DNA from: Croceimicrobium sp965228705
Lineage (GTDB): Bacteria; Bacteroidota; Bacteroidia; Flavobacteriales; Schleiferiaceae
Length of the DNA: 64,000 nucleotides
Assembly (NCBI RefSeq): GCF_965228705.1
Contig: NZ_OZ245832.1
Coordinates: 496,001-560,000, forward strand
Direction of reading: 5' to 3'
Below, one piece after another: positions 1-8,335 of this stretch (the first letter of the stretch is position 1; every line of letters starts with the position of its first letter). The position numbers and the translations under genes were made by a program. The notes under the pieces were generated by a model, which worked only from the letters and a program-made list of their open reading frames with translations, made no database searches and was not told where the DNA came from.

Positions 1-119
1 AAACTTCGAAAAGGATGTTTTTGCGTATTGATGGAATAAATTACTTGTGCTGAAGCCCATTGCAGACTCATCAGCCAAATAAGCAGAATTGTTTTAAAGG
101 TAGGGAAGGGGTCTTTCAT
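1..119 (-). CDS. Partial secreted protein (N-terminus only)
   Basis: Only the first 39 or so codons lie in the window; the gene continues beyond position 1. It starts at ATG 119-117 and opens with a convincing Sec signal peptide: MKDPFPTFKTI, then a hydrophobic stretch (LLIWLMSLQW) ending in ASAQ, with cleavage probably after ASA or AQ. The downstream neighbour order suggests it follows the thioredoxin-fold gene (174-1361) on the same strand with a gap of 54 bases. Function cannot be read from what is visible. The signal peptide is seen; secretion or outer-membrane location is inferred. Confidence 0.6.
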   Translation of the reverse strand, partial: MKDPFPTFKTILLIWLMSLQWASAQVIYSINTQKHPFRS

Positions 120-173
120 GGGACCCTAAAGGTAATTTTATACCGATTAAACCGTCATTCAATTATCCAGATT

Positions 174-1361
174 CTACTGCTCATTCACCAGTTCTTGCAG
201 TTTCTCCAGGTTTCGCAATTGTTGTGGACTCTTCACTTGACTGCGGGCATCCTGTAAAAACACCTTTGCTTGCTCACTGTCTTCTTGCAGATAAGCGATA
301 TAGGCTTTGAGCATTTTAGCTCTGAAACTCGTTTCTTTCTCATCCGAGCGTTTGGCCAGTTTCAAGGCGGCATTTAAGGCAGAGGTGTTATTGAAGTTTT
401 CGACGATATCATAAGCTTCATCAAACAATCTCGAAGCTGCCATTCCCGGTATTTTAGAATCTTGCTCTTTCAGGAGAGCTTCTGCATACAAGGCAAACTG
501 CTCACTTTGCCAGGCGTATTCCCTGCGAATATTCATACGCATTACTGGCAGGCTGTCTTTAGGGAAGAGAGGAGGAATCACCAATGATTCGCAAATGTTT
601 TCGCAAAGGAGGGAGTCTTTGCTTACAATCGCCAGATCGAGATTGTACTCAATAGCGGTATTTAAATATTCTGAAAGCTCAAAGGAAGGATCTGCTTTGC
701 GAAGAGCACTGGTATTACTAATAATGAGGGTGGGGTAAATGGTTTCGAGACTAACACCGTACTGACTTAGAATAAGGGCAGCGGGTTGTTGTAATAGTTC
801 CGCTTCAGATTTGCTGTTTAGGTATTCCTGAGCTAAATGCGCCGTATTTCTAAAATCGAAATTCAAGGCATAGAGCTCTAAGAGTTTTAACCATTCCTGG
901 TCGTTTAAGGCTTTCGCCTGATATGCTTGAACTAAGGTGTCGTACAAGAATGGTGCTTTAGAGGCTTCGGCCATAGCAGTTTGAAGGTCCTGAGCACTCT
1001 GATATCCGCTGAGCACATCCAGAACAAACTCTTCTTCATTCATAAGGTAAAAGGCGGGAAGATCATTCAGGCTAAAAATACTTTCGAACCGTTCTCCCAT
1101 TGGCTCACGGATATCGATAGCTACGGTGGTGTAGGCCTTGGCTGCTTGATTTAATCCGAGATCATTAAAAACACCATCATTGTACATTTTTCGAAAGTCG
1201 CCACCACCATCATGAACCGCCATTAGAATGAGATCATGGTTCTGGCGGGCACTTTTCAGGACTAATTCATAATCTTCAAAATCGTCGGCTTGCAGGAAGC
1301 GTAATTGCGCTGAAGCTCCTATGCTTAGAAGGCTAAGAAGAAGGATATACAGATTTTTCAT
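174..1361 (-). CDS. Secreted thioredoxin-fold protein without a CxxC motif
   Basis: 395 residues with a clear signal peptide (residues 1-19, ending GASAQ). Residues about 25-135 look like a thioredoxin fold of the DUF255/thioredoxin_7 kind: a strand ILMAVHDGGG, a helix, then VAIDIRE and a cis-Pro-like DLPAFYLMNEE. Where active members have WCxxC this one has HDGGGDFRKM, so it probably has no redox activity. The remaining 250 residues are helical and resemble TPR-like repeats (EEAYDIVENFNN, LNAALKLAKR). Its start overlaps the stop of the CAP-domain gene by four bases (ATGA), so the two are probably translated together. The exact role is unknown; periplasmic location is inferred. Confidence 0.65.
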   Translation of the reverse strand: MKNLYILLLSLLSIGASAQLRFLQADDFEDYELVLKSARQNHDLILMAVHDGGGDFRKMYNDGVFNDLGLNQAAKAYTTVAIDIREPMGERFESIFSLNDLPAFYLMNEEEFVLDVLSGYQSAQDLQTAMAEASKAPFLYDTLVQAYQAKALNDQEWLKLLELYALNFDFRNTAHLAQEYLNSKSEAELLQQPAALILSQYGVSLETIYPTLIISNTSALRKADPSFELSEYLNTAIEYNLDLAIVSKDSLLCENICESLVIPPLFPKDSLPVMRMNIRREYAWQSEQFALYAEALLKEQDSKIPGMAASRLFDEAYDIVENFNNTSALNAALKLAKRSDEKETSFRAKMLKAYIAYLQEDSEQAKVFLQDARSQVKSPQQLRNLEKLQELVNEQ

Positions 1362-1978
1362 TTTGTTCCGAAGTTTTGGCAGAGGTATATATCAAAATTG
1401 GGGCCTTTTTCAATCGCAAGTAAAGGCGAAACTCCAACTCCCAGATAATCAAAGGGTCCCAGTAAATTAGCACGATGGCCAGGTGAATTTAACCAATCTT
1501 CCACGCTTTCTTCCGCCAATTCTCGATAGCTTTTATAAGGAATACGTTTTTTCTTGCGAGTAATGGCTTGCCCTTCATTATCCAAATAATAGGCTTCACC
1601 ATTGGCGACCTCCAGAATAAAATTACGGGCAATGTTTTCCCCCATATTCACGAAACCTCCTCCGAAGAAACCAATTCGACTTTTCAATTTCCCGAAATTG
1701 CGATCGCGGGGCCAAACATGCTCTAATTTTCCTTCGCGAAGCATGCGGTAAGCCTGATAAGTGGCTGAGGTATCCAAAACTGGATCGTGCTCCAGGCTTG
1801 AAAAGCCCAATCGGAGTCGAGCAGCATTAGTAGCTTCAAATATGGCGGCTTCGAGCAGCTTGGGATCAAAATGAGCCGGATCAATTTCCTGATCAATTTT
1901 GCTTTGAGCCGAATCCATAATCTGAGCGTTCATGCCTAATGCAAGTACACAGATCAGGGATGTGAGCCAGCTTTTCAT
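1358..1978 (-). CDS. CAP (SCP/PR-1) domain secreted protein
   Basis: 206 residues with a signal peptide (MKSWLTSLICVLALGMNAQ). The CAP fold is shown by an N-terminal ATNAARLRLG, the HV and GENIA elements (LEHVWPRD, NMGENIARNF), and the C-terminal VEDWLNSPGHRANLLG followed by YLGVGVS and the terminal CQNFGTK. Bacterial CAP proteins are extracytoplasmic and mostly of unknown substrate. It overlaps both neighbours by four bases (ATGA), forming a tight set OstA-CAP-thioredoxin fold. There is nothing to name a substrate; the family assignment is strong. Confidence 0.8.
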   Translation of the reverse strand: MKSWLTSLICVLALGMNAQIMDSAQSKIDQEIDPAHFDPKLLEAAIFEATNAARLRLGFSSLEHDPVLDTSATYQAYRMLREGKLEHVWPRDRNFGKLKSRIGFFGGGFVNMGENIARNFILEVANGEAYYLDNEGQAITRKKKRIPYKSYRELAEESVEDWLNSPGHRANLLGPFDYLGVGVSPLLAIEKGPNFDIYLCQNFGTK

Positions 1979-3495
1979 TTAAACAAATCCGCTTTGTTTA
2001 TTGGGCGTTCATCAAAGCGTGGCTTAAAGCCATCGAGAATTTTTCGATCGGCCGGAATTTTATCAATAGGGTGCATAACTCCTTCGGGTTTCCCAATCCA
2101 GGTGATACGTTTTACCTCACTTTCTTTTAAGATGATTAAGATCCGACTGCAAATACTACGGTTCATCCCTAAATAACTACCATCTTCTTCTTTGGGATAA
2201 TAAATCGCTTCACCATTTCCATTTACATACACCTTCCGCAATTCACCATTGCCAAATTTCCCCAGCATTTGGCGACCCTTCACCTGATTATAGCGAATGC
2301 TGTCGGTGCGACTCACCATAAAGGCATTGCTTAAAACTTTAAGGGTATCGGGTTTATCATTGGCGGTGAGCAGGTAAATCGTGTCACCCGTAATTTGGGT
2401 CGAATCATCCCACATAATGGGATCCTTGTACATCCTAAAAGTTGAATCGAGGGTAGTATAACTTAAAGAGTCGCATTTACCTTGCATGTCTTTCCGCATA
2501 AAGCGAACGCCATAAAAGATCTGTAGCAAGCGCGATTGATTACCCAGGCTATCTATATAGGTGCTGGAGTAAAGGGTATCACCATGCACATGTAAAGAAT
2601 CTCCTTCTTCATCCACTACGGTATACAGGGGGTCGCCGGTTACATAAGCCGAATCTTTAACCCCAAAATATTCGCCATAATCACCGGTAATCAGATAATG
2701 ATCCAAGGTGTCATGAATCAATACATTGCGAAAGGCTTCCCCGTATTCACCCGCTCTCTCGTAGTATAGGCTGTCGCCCGTTAAATACCTAGGGCCATCG
2801 TAGATAAAAGCATTCTTATTAAACTGGGCAATATCCGTTTGGGTATTATAGCGACCATTCTCGCAGTAAATTTTGCTGCTATCGCTGATAATAGTTGTAG
2901 GACCAAAGAAATACGCGATATAGGCTTCACTATCATAATCCATGGTATCCGTATAAATGGTATACTGAGGATTATTGAGAATCACCGAATCTTTAAAGCT
3001 GAAAACCTTGTAATTGCTATTGTAATAGCCCTCATGACTTAGAAGGGTGTTTTCATCGCTCTCCACTAAGCCGCCAGTGGTGTAATAGGCGATATTGGTA
3101 TTACGATCCAATCGAAGCCTGTCGGTAGTAAGGGTCATCTCCTTATCCTTCAGCTTTACCTCTTTACCAGTAACTACAGCTTGGCGGGTTTCACCAGAAT
3201 ACTCCAATTGATCGCCCCACATAAAGAGGCTGTCTCCTTGGTTTACCTCAATATTCCGAAAGGAGATAATGCGGTTTTCATCCTTAAAGTACCAGGCCGA
3301 ATCGCAATCCATTAAGGCGCCTTCATGTTCAAATTGAACATTCCCAAATAGGCGGGTTTTGCCAGCCTGGGTCGAAGATAGCTGCTTATCGGCCTTATAA
3401 TCTATCCGCTTGGTTTTTCGCTTTTCCTGAGCTTGTAAGTCAGAAAAGGAGAATACTAAAAGCAGGCAAAGGACTTTATACAGCGAGTTCTTCAA
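1975..3495 (-). CDS. OstA/LptA-like organic solvent tolerance protein
   Basis: This envelope protein carries repeated OstA/LptA-type beta segments (for example RIDYKADKQL, TRLFGNVQFEHEGALMDCDS, AVVTGKEVKLKDKEMTLTT), a fold that forms the periplasmic bridge carrying lipopolysaccharide to the outer membrane. An ATG exists at 3567, but reading from it adds residues that are not signal-like and lie within purA. I prefer the TTG at 3495, which gives a clean signal peptide (KNSLYKVLCLLLVFSFSDLQAQ) and overlaps the 3' end of purA by 20 bases; TTG at 3501 is also possible. At about 506 residues it is much longer than E. coli LptA (about 185), as is usual for Bacteroidota OstA-like proteins. Translational coupling to purA is inferred. 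Confidence 0.78.
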   Translation of the reverse strand: MKNSLYKVLCLLLVFSFSDLQAQEKRKTKRIDYKADKQLSSTQAGKTRLFGNVQFEHEGALMDCDSAWYFKDENRIISFRNIEVNQGDSLFMWGDQLEYSGETRQAVVTGKEVKLKDKEMTLTTDRLRLDRNTNIAYYTTGGLVESDENTLLSHEGYYNSNYKVFSFKDSVILNNPQYTIYTDTMDYDSEAYIAYFFGPTTIISDSSKIYCENGRYNTQTDIAQFNKNAFIYDGPRYLTGDSLYYERAGEYGEAFRNVLIHDTLDHYLITGDYGEYFGVKDSAYVTGDPLYTVVDEEGDSLHVHGDTLYSSTYIDSLGNQSRLLQIFYGVRFMRKDMQGKCDSLSYTTLDSTFRMYKDPIMWDDSTQITGDTIYLLTANDKPDTLKVLSNAFMVSRTDSIRYNQVKGRQMLGKFGNGELRKVYVNGNGEAIYYPKEEDGSYLGMNRSICSRILIILKESEVKRITWIGKPEGVMHPIDKIPADRKILDGFKPRFDERPINKADLFK

Positions 3496-4762
3496 GCTCA
3501 ATGGTTTGGGTACGATTAGGTCCCACGGAAAGGATGCTGATCGGAACGCCAATTTTTTCTTCCACATAAGCCAGATAGTCTTTCAGGGCTTGAGGGGCAT
3601 CCTCCAAATTTTCCAATTCGGTGATATCTTCCTTCCAGCCGGGGAGCTCTTCATAAACGGGCTCAATCAAATTTTCGTCCAAACTGTAAGGTAAATGTTC
3701 AATTTCCTTACCCTGGTACAAATACTTGGTACAAACCTTAATCGTATCAAAGCCACTTAGAACGTCGGCCTTCATCATAATAAGGTTGCTTACTCCATTA
3801 ATGGATACGGCGTATTTTAAGGCAGGAATATCCAGCCAACCACAGCGACGTGGACGTCCAGTAGTAGCGCCAAACTCGTGACCTTTCTTTTGCAATGAAG
3901 CACCCACCTCGTCGAATAATTCAGTAGGAAAGGGACCTGAACCCACGCGAGTACAATAGGCTTTAAAGATGCCGAATACGCGTTTAATGCGGGTCGGAGC
4001 AATTCCTAATCCGGTGCAACTACCGGCACAAGTAGTGGTGCTGGAAGTCACAAAAGGATAGGAGCCAAAGTCGATATCCAATAAAGATCCCTGAGCACCT
4101 TCAGCCAATACTTTCTTACCAGCGGCTAAAGACTCATGAAGGTAGTTCTCAGAGTCTATGAGAGTTAAACCACGCAAGGTATCCACCGCTTCGAACCATT
4201 TGGCTTCCATTTCGGCCAAATCATTCTGATAGTCGAATTCATAATGCGAGAGCAATTGCTCATGCTTTTCCTTCAAGGTATTGTAGCGATCTTTAAAGTC
4301 GCTCAATTCGATATCTCCAACGCGTAAACCATTACGACCGGTTTTATCCATATAGGTAGGTCCAATTCCCTTAAGGGTAGAACCAATCTTATTCTTGCCT
4401 TTGGCCGCTTCAGAAGCAGCGTCGAGCATACGGTGGGTAGGTAAAATTAAATGGGCTTTACGCGAAATCAGTAAGGCCTCTTTTACATCTACCTGATGTT
4501 CTTTCAGAGCATCAATCTCTTTGCAGAAAATTACCGGGTCGATCACCACACCATTACCAATAAGGTTTTTAATTCCGGGGTGGAAAATTCCACTGGGAAT
4601 GGTATGTAAAACGTGTTTAATGCCATCGAACTCTAAAGTGTGCCCGGCATTTGGGCCACCCTGAAAACGAGCGATGATATCGTATTTACGGGTTAAAACG
4701 TCGACAATTTTTCCTTTTCCTTCGTCGCCCCACTGGAGGCCGAGTAGTACATCTACATTCAT
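3476..4762 (-). CDS. purA: Adenylosuccinate synthetase
   Basis: Catalyses GTP-dependent joining of IMP and aspartate to adenylosuccinate, the first committed step to AMP, in the cytoplasm. 428 residues, normal for the family. The phosphate-binding motif WGDEGKGK lies at residues 11-18 with catalytic Asp13; QGGPNAGHT, GSTLKGIGPTY, EGAQGSLLDIDFGSYPFVTSS and TTGRPRRCGWLD follow in order. The frame is open further upstream, but the start MNVDVLLGLQWGDEGKGK matches the family. It lies 28 bases behind the Fur-family gene, which follows spoT, so purine synthesis, metal or redox sensing and ppGpp control sit together. ppGpp inhibits PurA in other bacteria. Confidence 0.97.
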   Translation of the reverse strand: MNVDVLLGLQWGDEGKGKIVDVLTRKYDIIARFQGGPNAGHTLEFDGIKHVLHTIPSGIFHPGIKNLIGNGVVIDPVIFCKEIDALKEHQVDVKEALLISRKAHLILPTHRMLDAASEAAKGKNKIGSTLKGIGPTYMDKTGRNGLRVGDIELSDFKDRYNTLKEKHEQLLSHYEFDYQNDLAEMEAKWFEAVDTLRGLTLIDSENYLHESLAAGKKVLAEGAQGSLLDIDFGSYPFVTSSTTTCAGSCTGLGIAPTRIKRVFGIFKAYCTRVGSGPFPTELFDEVGASLQKKGHEFGATTGRPRRCGWLDIPALKYAVSINGVSNLIMMKADVLSGFDTIKVCTKYLYQGKEIEHLPYSLDENLIEPVYEELPGWKEDITELENLEDAPQALKDYLAYVEEKIGVPISILSVGPNRTQTIELEELAV

Positions 4763-4790
4763 GGAAATGAGCTGCTTATTAGCTTGGTAA

Positions 4791-5255
4791 TTATTCGGAT
4801 TGAGCATTGGATTCCGATTCCTCTTGCTTTCGAGTGCCATAGAGGTAAAGGGAATGCGAATTAATTTCGATCCCAAAGATTTCGGCAACGGTATTTTTAA
4901 TTTGTTGCAAACGGGGATCACAAAATTCCAGCACCTCACCCGTATCGGTTAGAATGATATGGTCGTGCTGCTTATTGTAAAATGATTTCTCGTAATAAGC
5001 TTGGTTTTGGCCAAATTGATGCTTGCGCACTAATTTCGAATCCAGCAGTAATTCGATGGTATTATAAAGCGTAGCGCGTGAAACCCGGTAATTCTTATTC
5101 TTCATAAGAATGTACAAGGATTCAATGTCGAAATGCTCCTCATTTTCATAGATCTCTTGCAAGATCGCATAGCGCTCCGGAGTCTTCCGCTGCTTGTTCT
5201 TTTCCAGATATTCGGTGAATACCTGTTTTACCGTCGCAAATTCCTGCTCATTCAT
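4791..5255 (-). CDS. Fur-family transcriptional regulator lacking zinc-site cysteines
   Basis: 154 residues with a Fur winged helix (RKTPERYAILQEIYENEEHFDIESLYILMKNK, then RVSRATLYNTIELL). The dimer domain keeps the metal-site histidines (QHDHIIL, EINSHSLYLYG) and an Asp/Glu set around GEVLEFCDP. Standard Fur has two CxxC pairs for structural zinc; here the first is replaced (IILTDTGEV) and there is no C-terminal pair, so a structural Cys4 site is missing. This is a known variation in some Bacteroidota paralogues. Whether it senses iron, manganese (Mur), peroxide (PerR) or zinc cannot be told. A -7 box lies 17 bases upstream of its start. It is placed between spoT and purA. Confidence 0.88.
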   Translation of the reverse strand: MNEQEFATVKQVFTEYLEKNKQRKTPERYAILQEIYENEEHFDIESLYILMKNKNYRVSRATLYNTIELLLDSKLVRKHQFGQNQAYYEKSFYNKQHDHIILTDTGEVLEFCDPRLQQIKNTVAEIFGIEINSHSLYLYGTRKQEESESNAQSE

Positions 5256-5272
5256 GGACTAAAACAAAGCTG

Positions 5273-5280
5273 CAAAGATA
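5273..5280 (-). promoter_or_regulatory. -7 promoter box for fur-purA
   Basis: On the minus strand this reads TATCTTTG, a perfect match to the Bacteroidota TAnnTTTG -7 element. It ends 17 bases before the fur start codon. Transcription would begin about 10 bases before the ATG, just after the spoT stop, giving fur-purA-OstA its own promoter. Confidence 0.6.
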
Positions 5281-5281
5281 G

Positions 5282-7522
5282 TTAATCTCGTTCAGCAAAC
5301 CGGCGTTCTACCGAACTGACTCCCTCGATCTTTCGCAGACGTTCAATAACTTTTTCAAGATGGAGCTTATCCTGCACCACCACGGTGATTAATCCTTCAA
5401 AAATTCCCTCATCACCGGCAATATTTATACTGCGGATATTCACATGCAGGTCATTGGAAATAATCTGGGTTACCTTATTTACTAATCCAACGGTATCAAT
5501 ACCGCGAATCACCAATACTGAAGAATATTCTTTTTTCTTGGTGCTCACCCATTTAGCTCTTAAAATCCGCTGGGCGAAATTGGATTGCAGATATACAGAG
5601 TTAGGGCAGTTTTTATGATGAAGCTTTATTCCTTCTGTTGCAGTTATAAAGCCAAATACATCGTCACCCGGAATGGGATTACAGCATTTGGCGATTTTAT
5701 AATCGAACTCTTGCTCATCCGGTCCAAATACAATAAATTTCTGATCATCTGCACCAGCCTCTTCTTTCTCCTTCTTCTTGGCTTTATTGAGGTCGTTTTT
5801 ACTACGGCCGATAATTCGCTTACGAAGATAGGAGTAAAAACCTTGATTTTGATCGCGCATAAACTCTTTGAGCTGCGCATTATCTATAATCTGCATCCCC
5901 ACCTTATAATACAGCTCAGTGCTGTTCTTCAGGTGGAAATATTTTACCATTTCCTGGATCAGGTTTTTACTAGGCTTAACCTTTATGTATTTGAGCTTGC
6001 GTTCCAGAATTTCCTTGCCATCGTCGGCAATCTCGCGGCGCTCACTTTTAAGAGCACTTTTAATATTATTGCGGGCCTTACTGGTAACCACATAATTGAG
6101 CCAGTCTTCCTTGGGCTTTTGCTTTTGCGAAGTGATAATCTCTACCTGATCACCACTTTTTAAGCGATAATTCAGGGGTACCAAACGTCCGTTTACCTTA
6201 GCTCCCAGGGTTTTAAGACCCACATCGGTGTGAATGCTAAAACTAAAATCGAGGGGTGTAGAGCTGGAGGGTAAAATCATCAAATCCCCCTTGGGCGTAA
6301 AGATGTATATCTCATCCGCCATCAGGTTCATCTTAAACTCATCTACAAAATCAACCGCATTGCCTTCGTTGTTTTCAAGAACTTCACGAATGCGGTTAAT
6401 CCATTCATCCAGTTTAGATTGACCAGAAGAATCTTCTTTATATTTCCAGTGAGCCGCATAGCCTCTTTCAGCTACTTCATCCATGCGCTTGGTACGGATT
6501 TGCACTTCCACCCAATGTCCGGCTGGACCCATTACTGTGGTATGCAAGCTTTCGTAGCCATTGGCCTTTGGGGCCGAAATCCAATCGCGCAGACGTTCGG
6601 TATTGGGACGGAAATGATCAGTTACGATGGAATAGGCACGCCAGCAATCCGATTTCTCACGCTCCGGACTGGAGTTCACGATTATCCGAATCGCGAATTT
6701 GTCGTAGATCTCGTCAAAACCTACCCCTTGGCTGAGCATCTTTTTACGGATGCTGTAAATACTTTTGGTACGTTCTTTAATTTCAAATTCAAATCCCTCT
6801 TCTTTCAGGTATTTCCGAATGTATTTACTGAAATCGCTGAGGTAGCGATGGGCTTCATTTTGACTGTTCTTTAGCCGTAGGACGATATCCCGATAAACCT
6901 CAGGCTCCGTGTATTTAAGGCTAAGATCTTCGAGCTCGGTTTTAATATTGTAAAGCCCAATTCTGTGGGCCAGGGGAGCATAGAGGTAAAGGGTTTCCGA
7001 GGCGATTTTCAGCTGCTTATGCTGGGGCATCGACTCCAAAGTCCGCATATTGTGCAAGCGGTCTGCCAGCTTAATTAAGATCACCCGAATGTCATCCGAC
7101 AGGGTAAGCAGCATTTTCTGGAAGTTCTCCGCTTGCAGGGAAACGTCCATATCAAAGATGCCACTGATCTTAGTGAGGCCGTCAATAATGCGCGCTATGT
7201 CTTCGTCAAAGAGGCGCTCGATATCTTCGAGGGTATAGTCGCTATCCTCAACAACATCGTGAATTAGGGCACTGGCTACAGATTTAGGGCCTAATCCAAT
7301 CTCTTCACTTACAATGCGCGCCACCTCAATAGGGTGATAGATATAGGGTTCGCCGGATTTACGTCGTACCTCCGAGTGGGCATCGCGCGCTAAATTAAAG
7401 GCGCGTTTCAGGAGGTCACGATCTTCCTTATCCATGCGATCTTTCATGGTTTTCAGAAGATGGTTAAAGCGACTGTTAATCTCTTTTTCCTCGGCTTCTA
7501 TTTCTGCTTCCGTCATGCTCAT
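5282..7522 (-). CDS. spoT: Bifunctional RelA/SpoT (p)ppGpp synthetase/hydrolase
   Basis: Makes and breaks (p)ppGpp, the stringent-response alarmone. About 746 residues from the chosen ATG at 7522 (ATG 7516 is also possible); the upstream in-frame extension contains an Ala-rich non-family sequence. In order: HD hydrolase domain (YIHPIEVARIV, SALIHDVVEDSDYT, LIKLADRLHNMRT), synthetase domain (KANGYESLHTTVMG, VEVQIRTKRMDEVAERGYAAHWKYKE), TGS domain (IYIFTPKGDLMILP), a Cys/His zinc-finger region (AKCCNPIPGDDV, HHKNCPNS) and a C-terminal ACT domain. Both the HD pair and synthetase motifs are intact, so a long Rel/SpoT enzyme with both activities is expected. As the only long Rsh seen here it could equally be named rel. 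Confidence 0.96.
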   Translation of the reverse strand: MSMTEAEIEAEEKEINSRFNHLLKTMKDRMDKEDRDLLKRAFNLARDAHSEVRRKSGEPYIYHPIEVARIVSEEIGLGPKSVASALIHDVVEDSDYTLEDIERLFDEDIARIIDGLTKISGIFDMDVSLQAENFQKMLLTLSDDIRVILIKLADRLHNMRTLESMPQHKQLKIASETLYLYAPLAHRIGLYNIKTELEDLSLKYTEPEVYRDIVLRLKNSQNEAHRYLSDFSKYIRKYLKEEGFEFEIKERTKSIYSIRKKMLSQGVGFDEIYDKFAIRIIVNSSPEREKSDCWRAYSIVTDHFRPNTERLRDWISAPKANGYESLHTTVMGPAGHWVEVQIRTKRMDEVAERGYAAHWKYKEDSSGQSKLDEWINRIREVLENNEGNAVDFVDEFKMNLMADEIYIFTPKGDLMILPSSSTPLDFSFSIHTDVGLKTLGAKVNGRLVPLNYRLKSGDQVEIITSQKQKPKEDWLNYVVTSKARNNIKSALKSERREIADDGKEILERKLKYIKVKPSKNLIQEMVKYFHLKNSTELYYKVGMQIIDNAQLKEFMRDQNQGFYSYLRKRIIGRSKNDLNKAKKKEKEEAGADDQKFIVFGPDEQEFDYKIAKCCNPIPGDDVFGFITATEGIKLHHKNCPNSVYLQSNFAQRILRAKWVSTKKKEYSSVLVIRGIDTVGLVNKVTQIISNDLHVNIRSINIAGDEGIFEGLITVVVQDKLHLEKVIERLRKIEGVSSVERRFAERD

Positions 7523-7530
7523 AATTAAAC

Positions 7531-7538
7531 CGAAAATA
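7531..7538 (-). promoter_or_regulatory. Possible proximal -7 box for spoT
   Basis: Minus-strand TATTTTCG, matching the TAnnTTCG variant of the Bacteroidota -7 element. It is eight bases before the ATG at 7522, so a transcript from it would have almost no leader. It is weaker than the distal box at 7585-7592. Confidence 0.35.
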
Positions 7539-7584
7539 ATAGAAAAATTAGCCTCATTCGCCGCCGCCGCTACGAAGCTTTTCA

Positions 7585-7592
7585 CAAAAATA
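7585..7592 (-). promoter_or_regulatory. Distal -7 box for spoT
   Basis: Minus-strand TATTTTTG, a perfect TAnnTTTG match. A TTG lies 20 bases further upstream (plus-strand CAA at 7613-7615), the spacing described for Bacteroidota -33 elements. It would give spoT a leader of about 55 to 60 bases. Confidence 0.5.
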
Positions 7593-7606
7593 TCAGCAGG
7601 CTGCTT

Positions 7607-7861
7607 TTATCCCAATTTAGATTGATTGCTTGATCGAAATCGCTGTACCTCTGAACTTCGTTTTTGGCTGTGTTTGGTGCTGCGTCCCTGCACACGTTTA
7701 CGCCACATCCTAAAGCTGGAGGCCTTCATTTCGCGCCGCATTAAGGCGATAATCTCTGCTTCACTTAGTCCAAATTGGAATGTAATGGCCTCAAATGGGG
7801 TGCGATCTTCCCAGGCCATTTCGATAATCCGATCGATTTCTTGAGGATTTAATGCAGGCAT
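7607..7861 (-). CDS. TIGR03643-family small protein
   Basis: 84 residues. The N-terminal two thirds (MPALNPQEIDRIIEMAWED, FEAITFQFGLSEAEIIALMRREM, SSFRMWRKRVQGRSTKH) match the short helical DUF2805/TIGR03643 family, which looks like a helix-turn-helix fold but has no proven function. The Ser/Gln/Arg-rich tail after about residue 65 is poorly conserved. It lies upstream of spoT on the same strand, and diverges from the gene at 7909 with only 47 bases between starts. The regulatory role is a guess. Confidence 0.75.
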   Translation of the reverse strand: MPALNPQEIDRIIEMAWEDRTPFEAITFQFGLSEAEIIALMRREMKASSFRMWRKRVQGRSTKHSQKRSSEVQRFRSSNQSKLG

Positions 7862-7898
7862 AGCTTATAAAACTTCCCGAATCGATTTTTGTTTGCGA

Positions 7899-7904
7899 TT
7901 TTTG
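7899..7904 (+). promoter_or_regulatory. T-rich box four bases before a start codon
   Basis: The sequence ATTTTTG ends at 7904, exactly four bases before the ATG at 7909. It has the TTTG half of the -7 consensus but lacks the TA. The spacing equals that of the perfect boxes before queE and tsaD, so it may be a degenerate promoter for a leaderless transcript. Confidence 0.3.
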
Positions 7905-7908
7905 CCGA

Positions 7909-8307
7909 ATGTTAAAAGACCTCAAATTCGACCCGGTTAGTGGGGTGGAAGTAGCCATTGCCAAAACTCCGGAAAAGACCGGTGAATCAACCTTCTACCT
8001 TTATATCATCAACCATAAAGAGGTTGATTTAAAGAACCTGCTGGTGATGACCGAGGCGGAAGAAAAGCAAGATGGTTCTGGAAGAAAGACCTCTAAATTG
8101 CGCCATTTCTTTGAGAACTTAGCAGCTGGGGAAAGCTTGAAGGTGGAAACCGTTGATCCTTCGGTTCTCTCCTTTTACAACCGCGTTTGGTTAAGCTTTT
8201 ATGTTGATGGTCAGGTTTACGATCGTCGCTATATGATTGAGCCTTTTAAGGAATGGGACTTAGAACTTATTGAGGCTTTGGACTTGAAAGGCCGCAGAGG
8301 AACTTAG
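7909..8307 (+). CDS. Conserved hypothetical protein
   Basis: 132 residues, no signal peptide, no membrane segment. The sequence alternates beta-like stretches (VEVAIAKTPEKTGESTFYLYIINHKEV, RVWLSFYVDGQVYDRRYMIEPF) with charged loops, which suggests a small soluble beta protein. I do not recognise an enzyme motif. It is followed 28 bases later by a lipoprotein gene on the same strand. It diverges from the TIGR03643 gene. Coding status rests on length, codon use and a good start; function unknown. Confidence 0.7.
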   Translation: MLKDLKFDPVSGVEVAIAKTPEKTGESTFYLYIINHKEVDLKNLLVMTEAEEKQDGSGRKTSKLRHFFENLAAGESLKVETVDPSVLSFYNRVWLSFYVDGQVYDRRYMIEPFKEWDLELIEALDLKGRRGT

Positions 8308-8335
8308 CCAAACTTTCCCAAGATCTAGTCGTTAT

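Noticed and set aside
5585..6163. Open frame of 192 codons on the plus strand opposite spoT
   Set aside because: Its sequence shows no domain or good start context, and the opposite strand is a clearly conserved RelA/SpoT protein.
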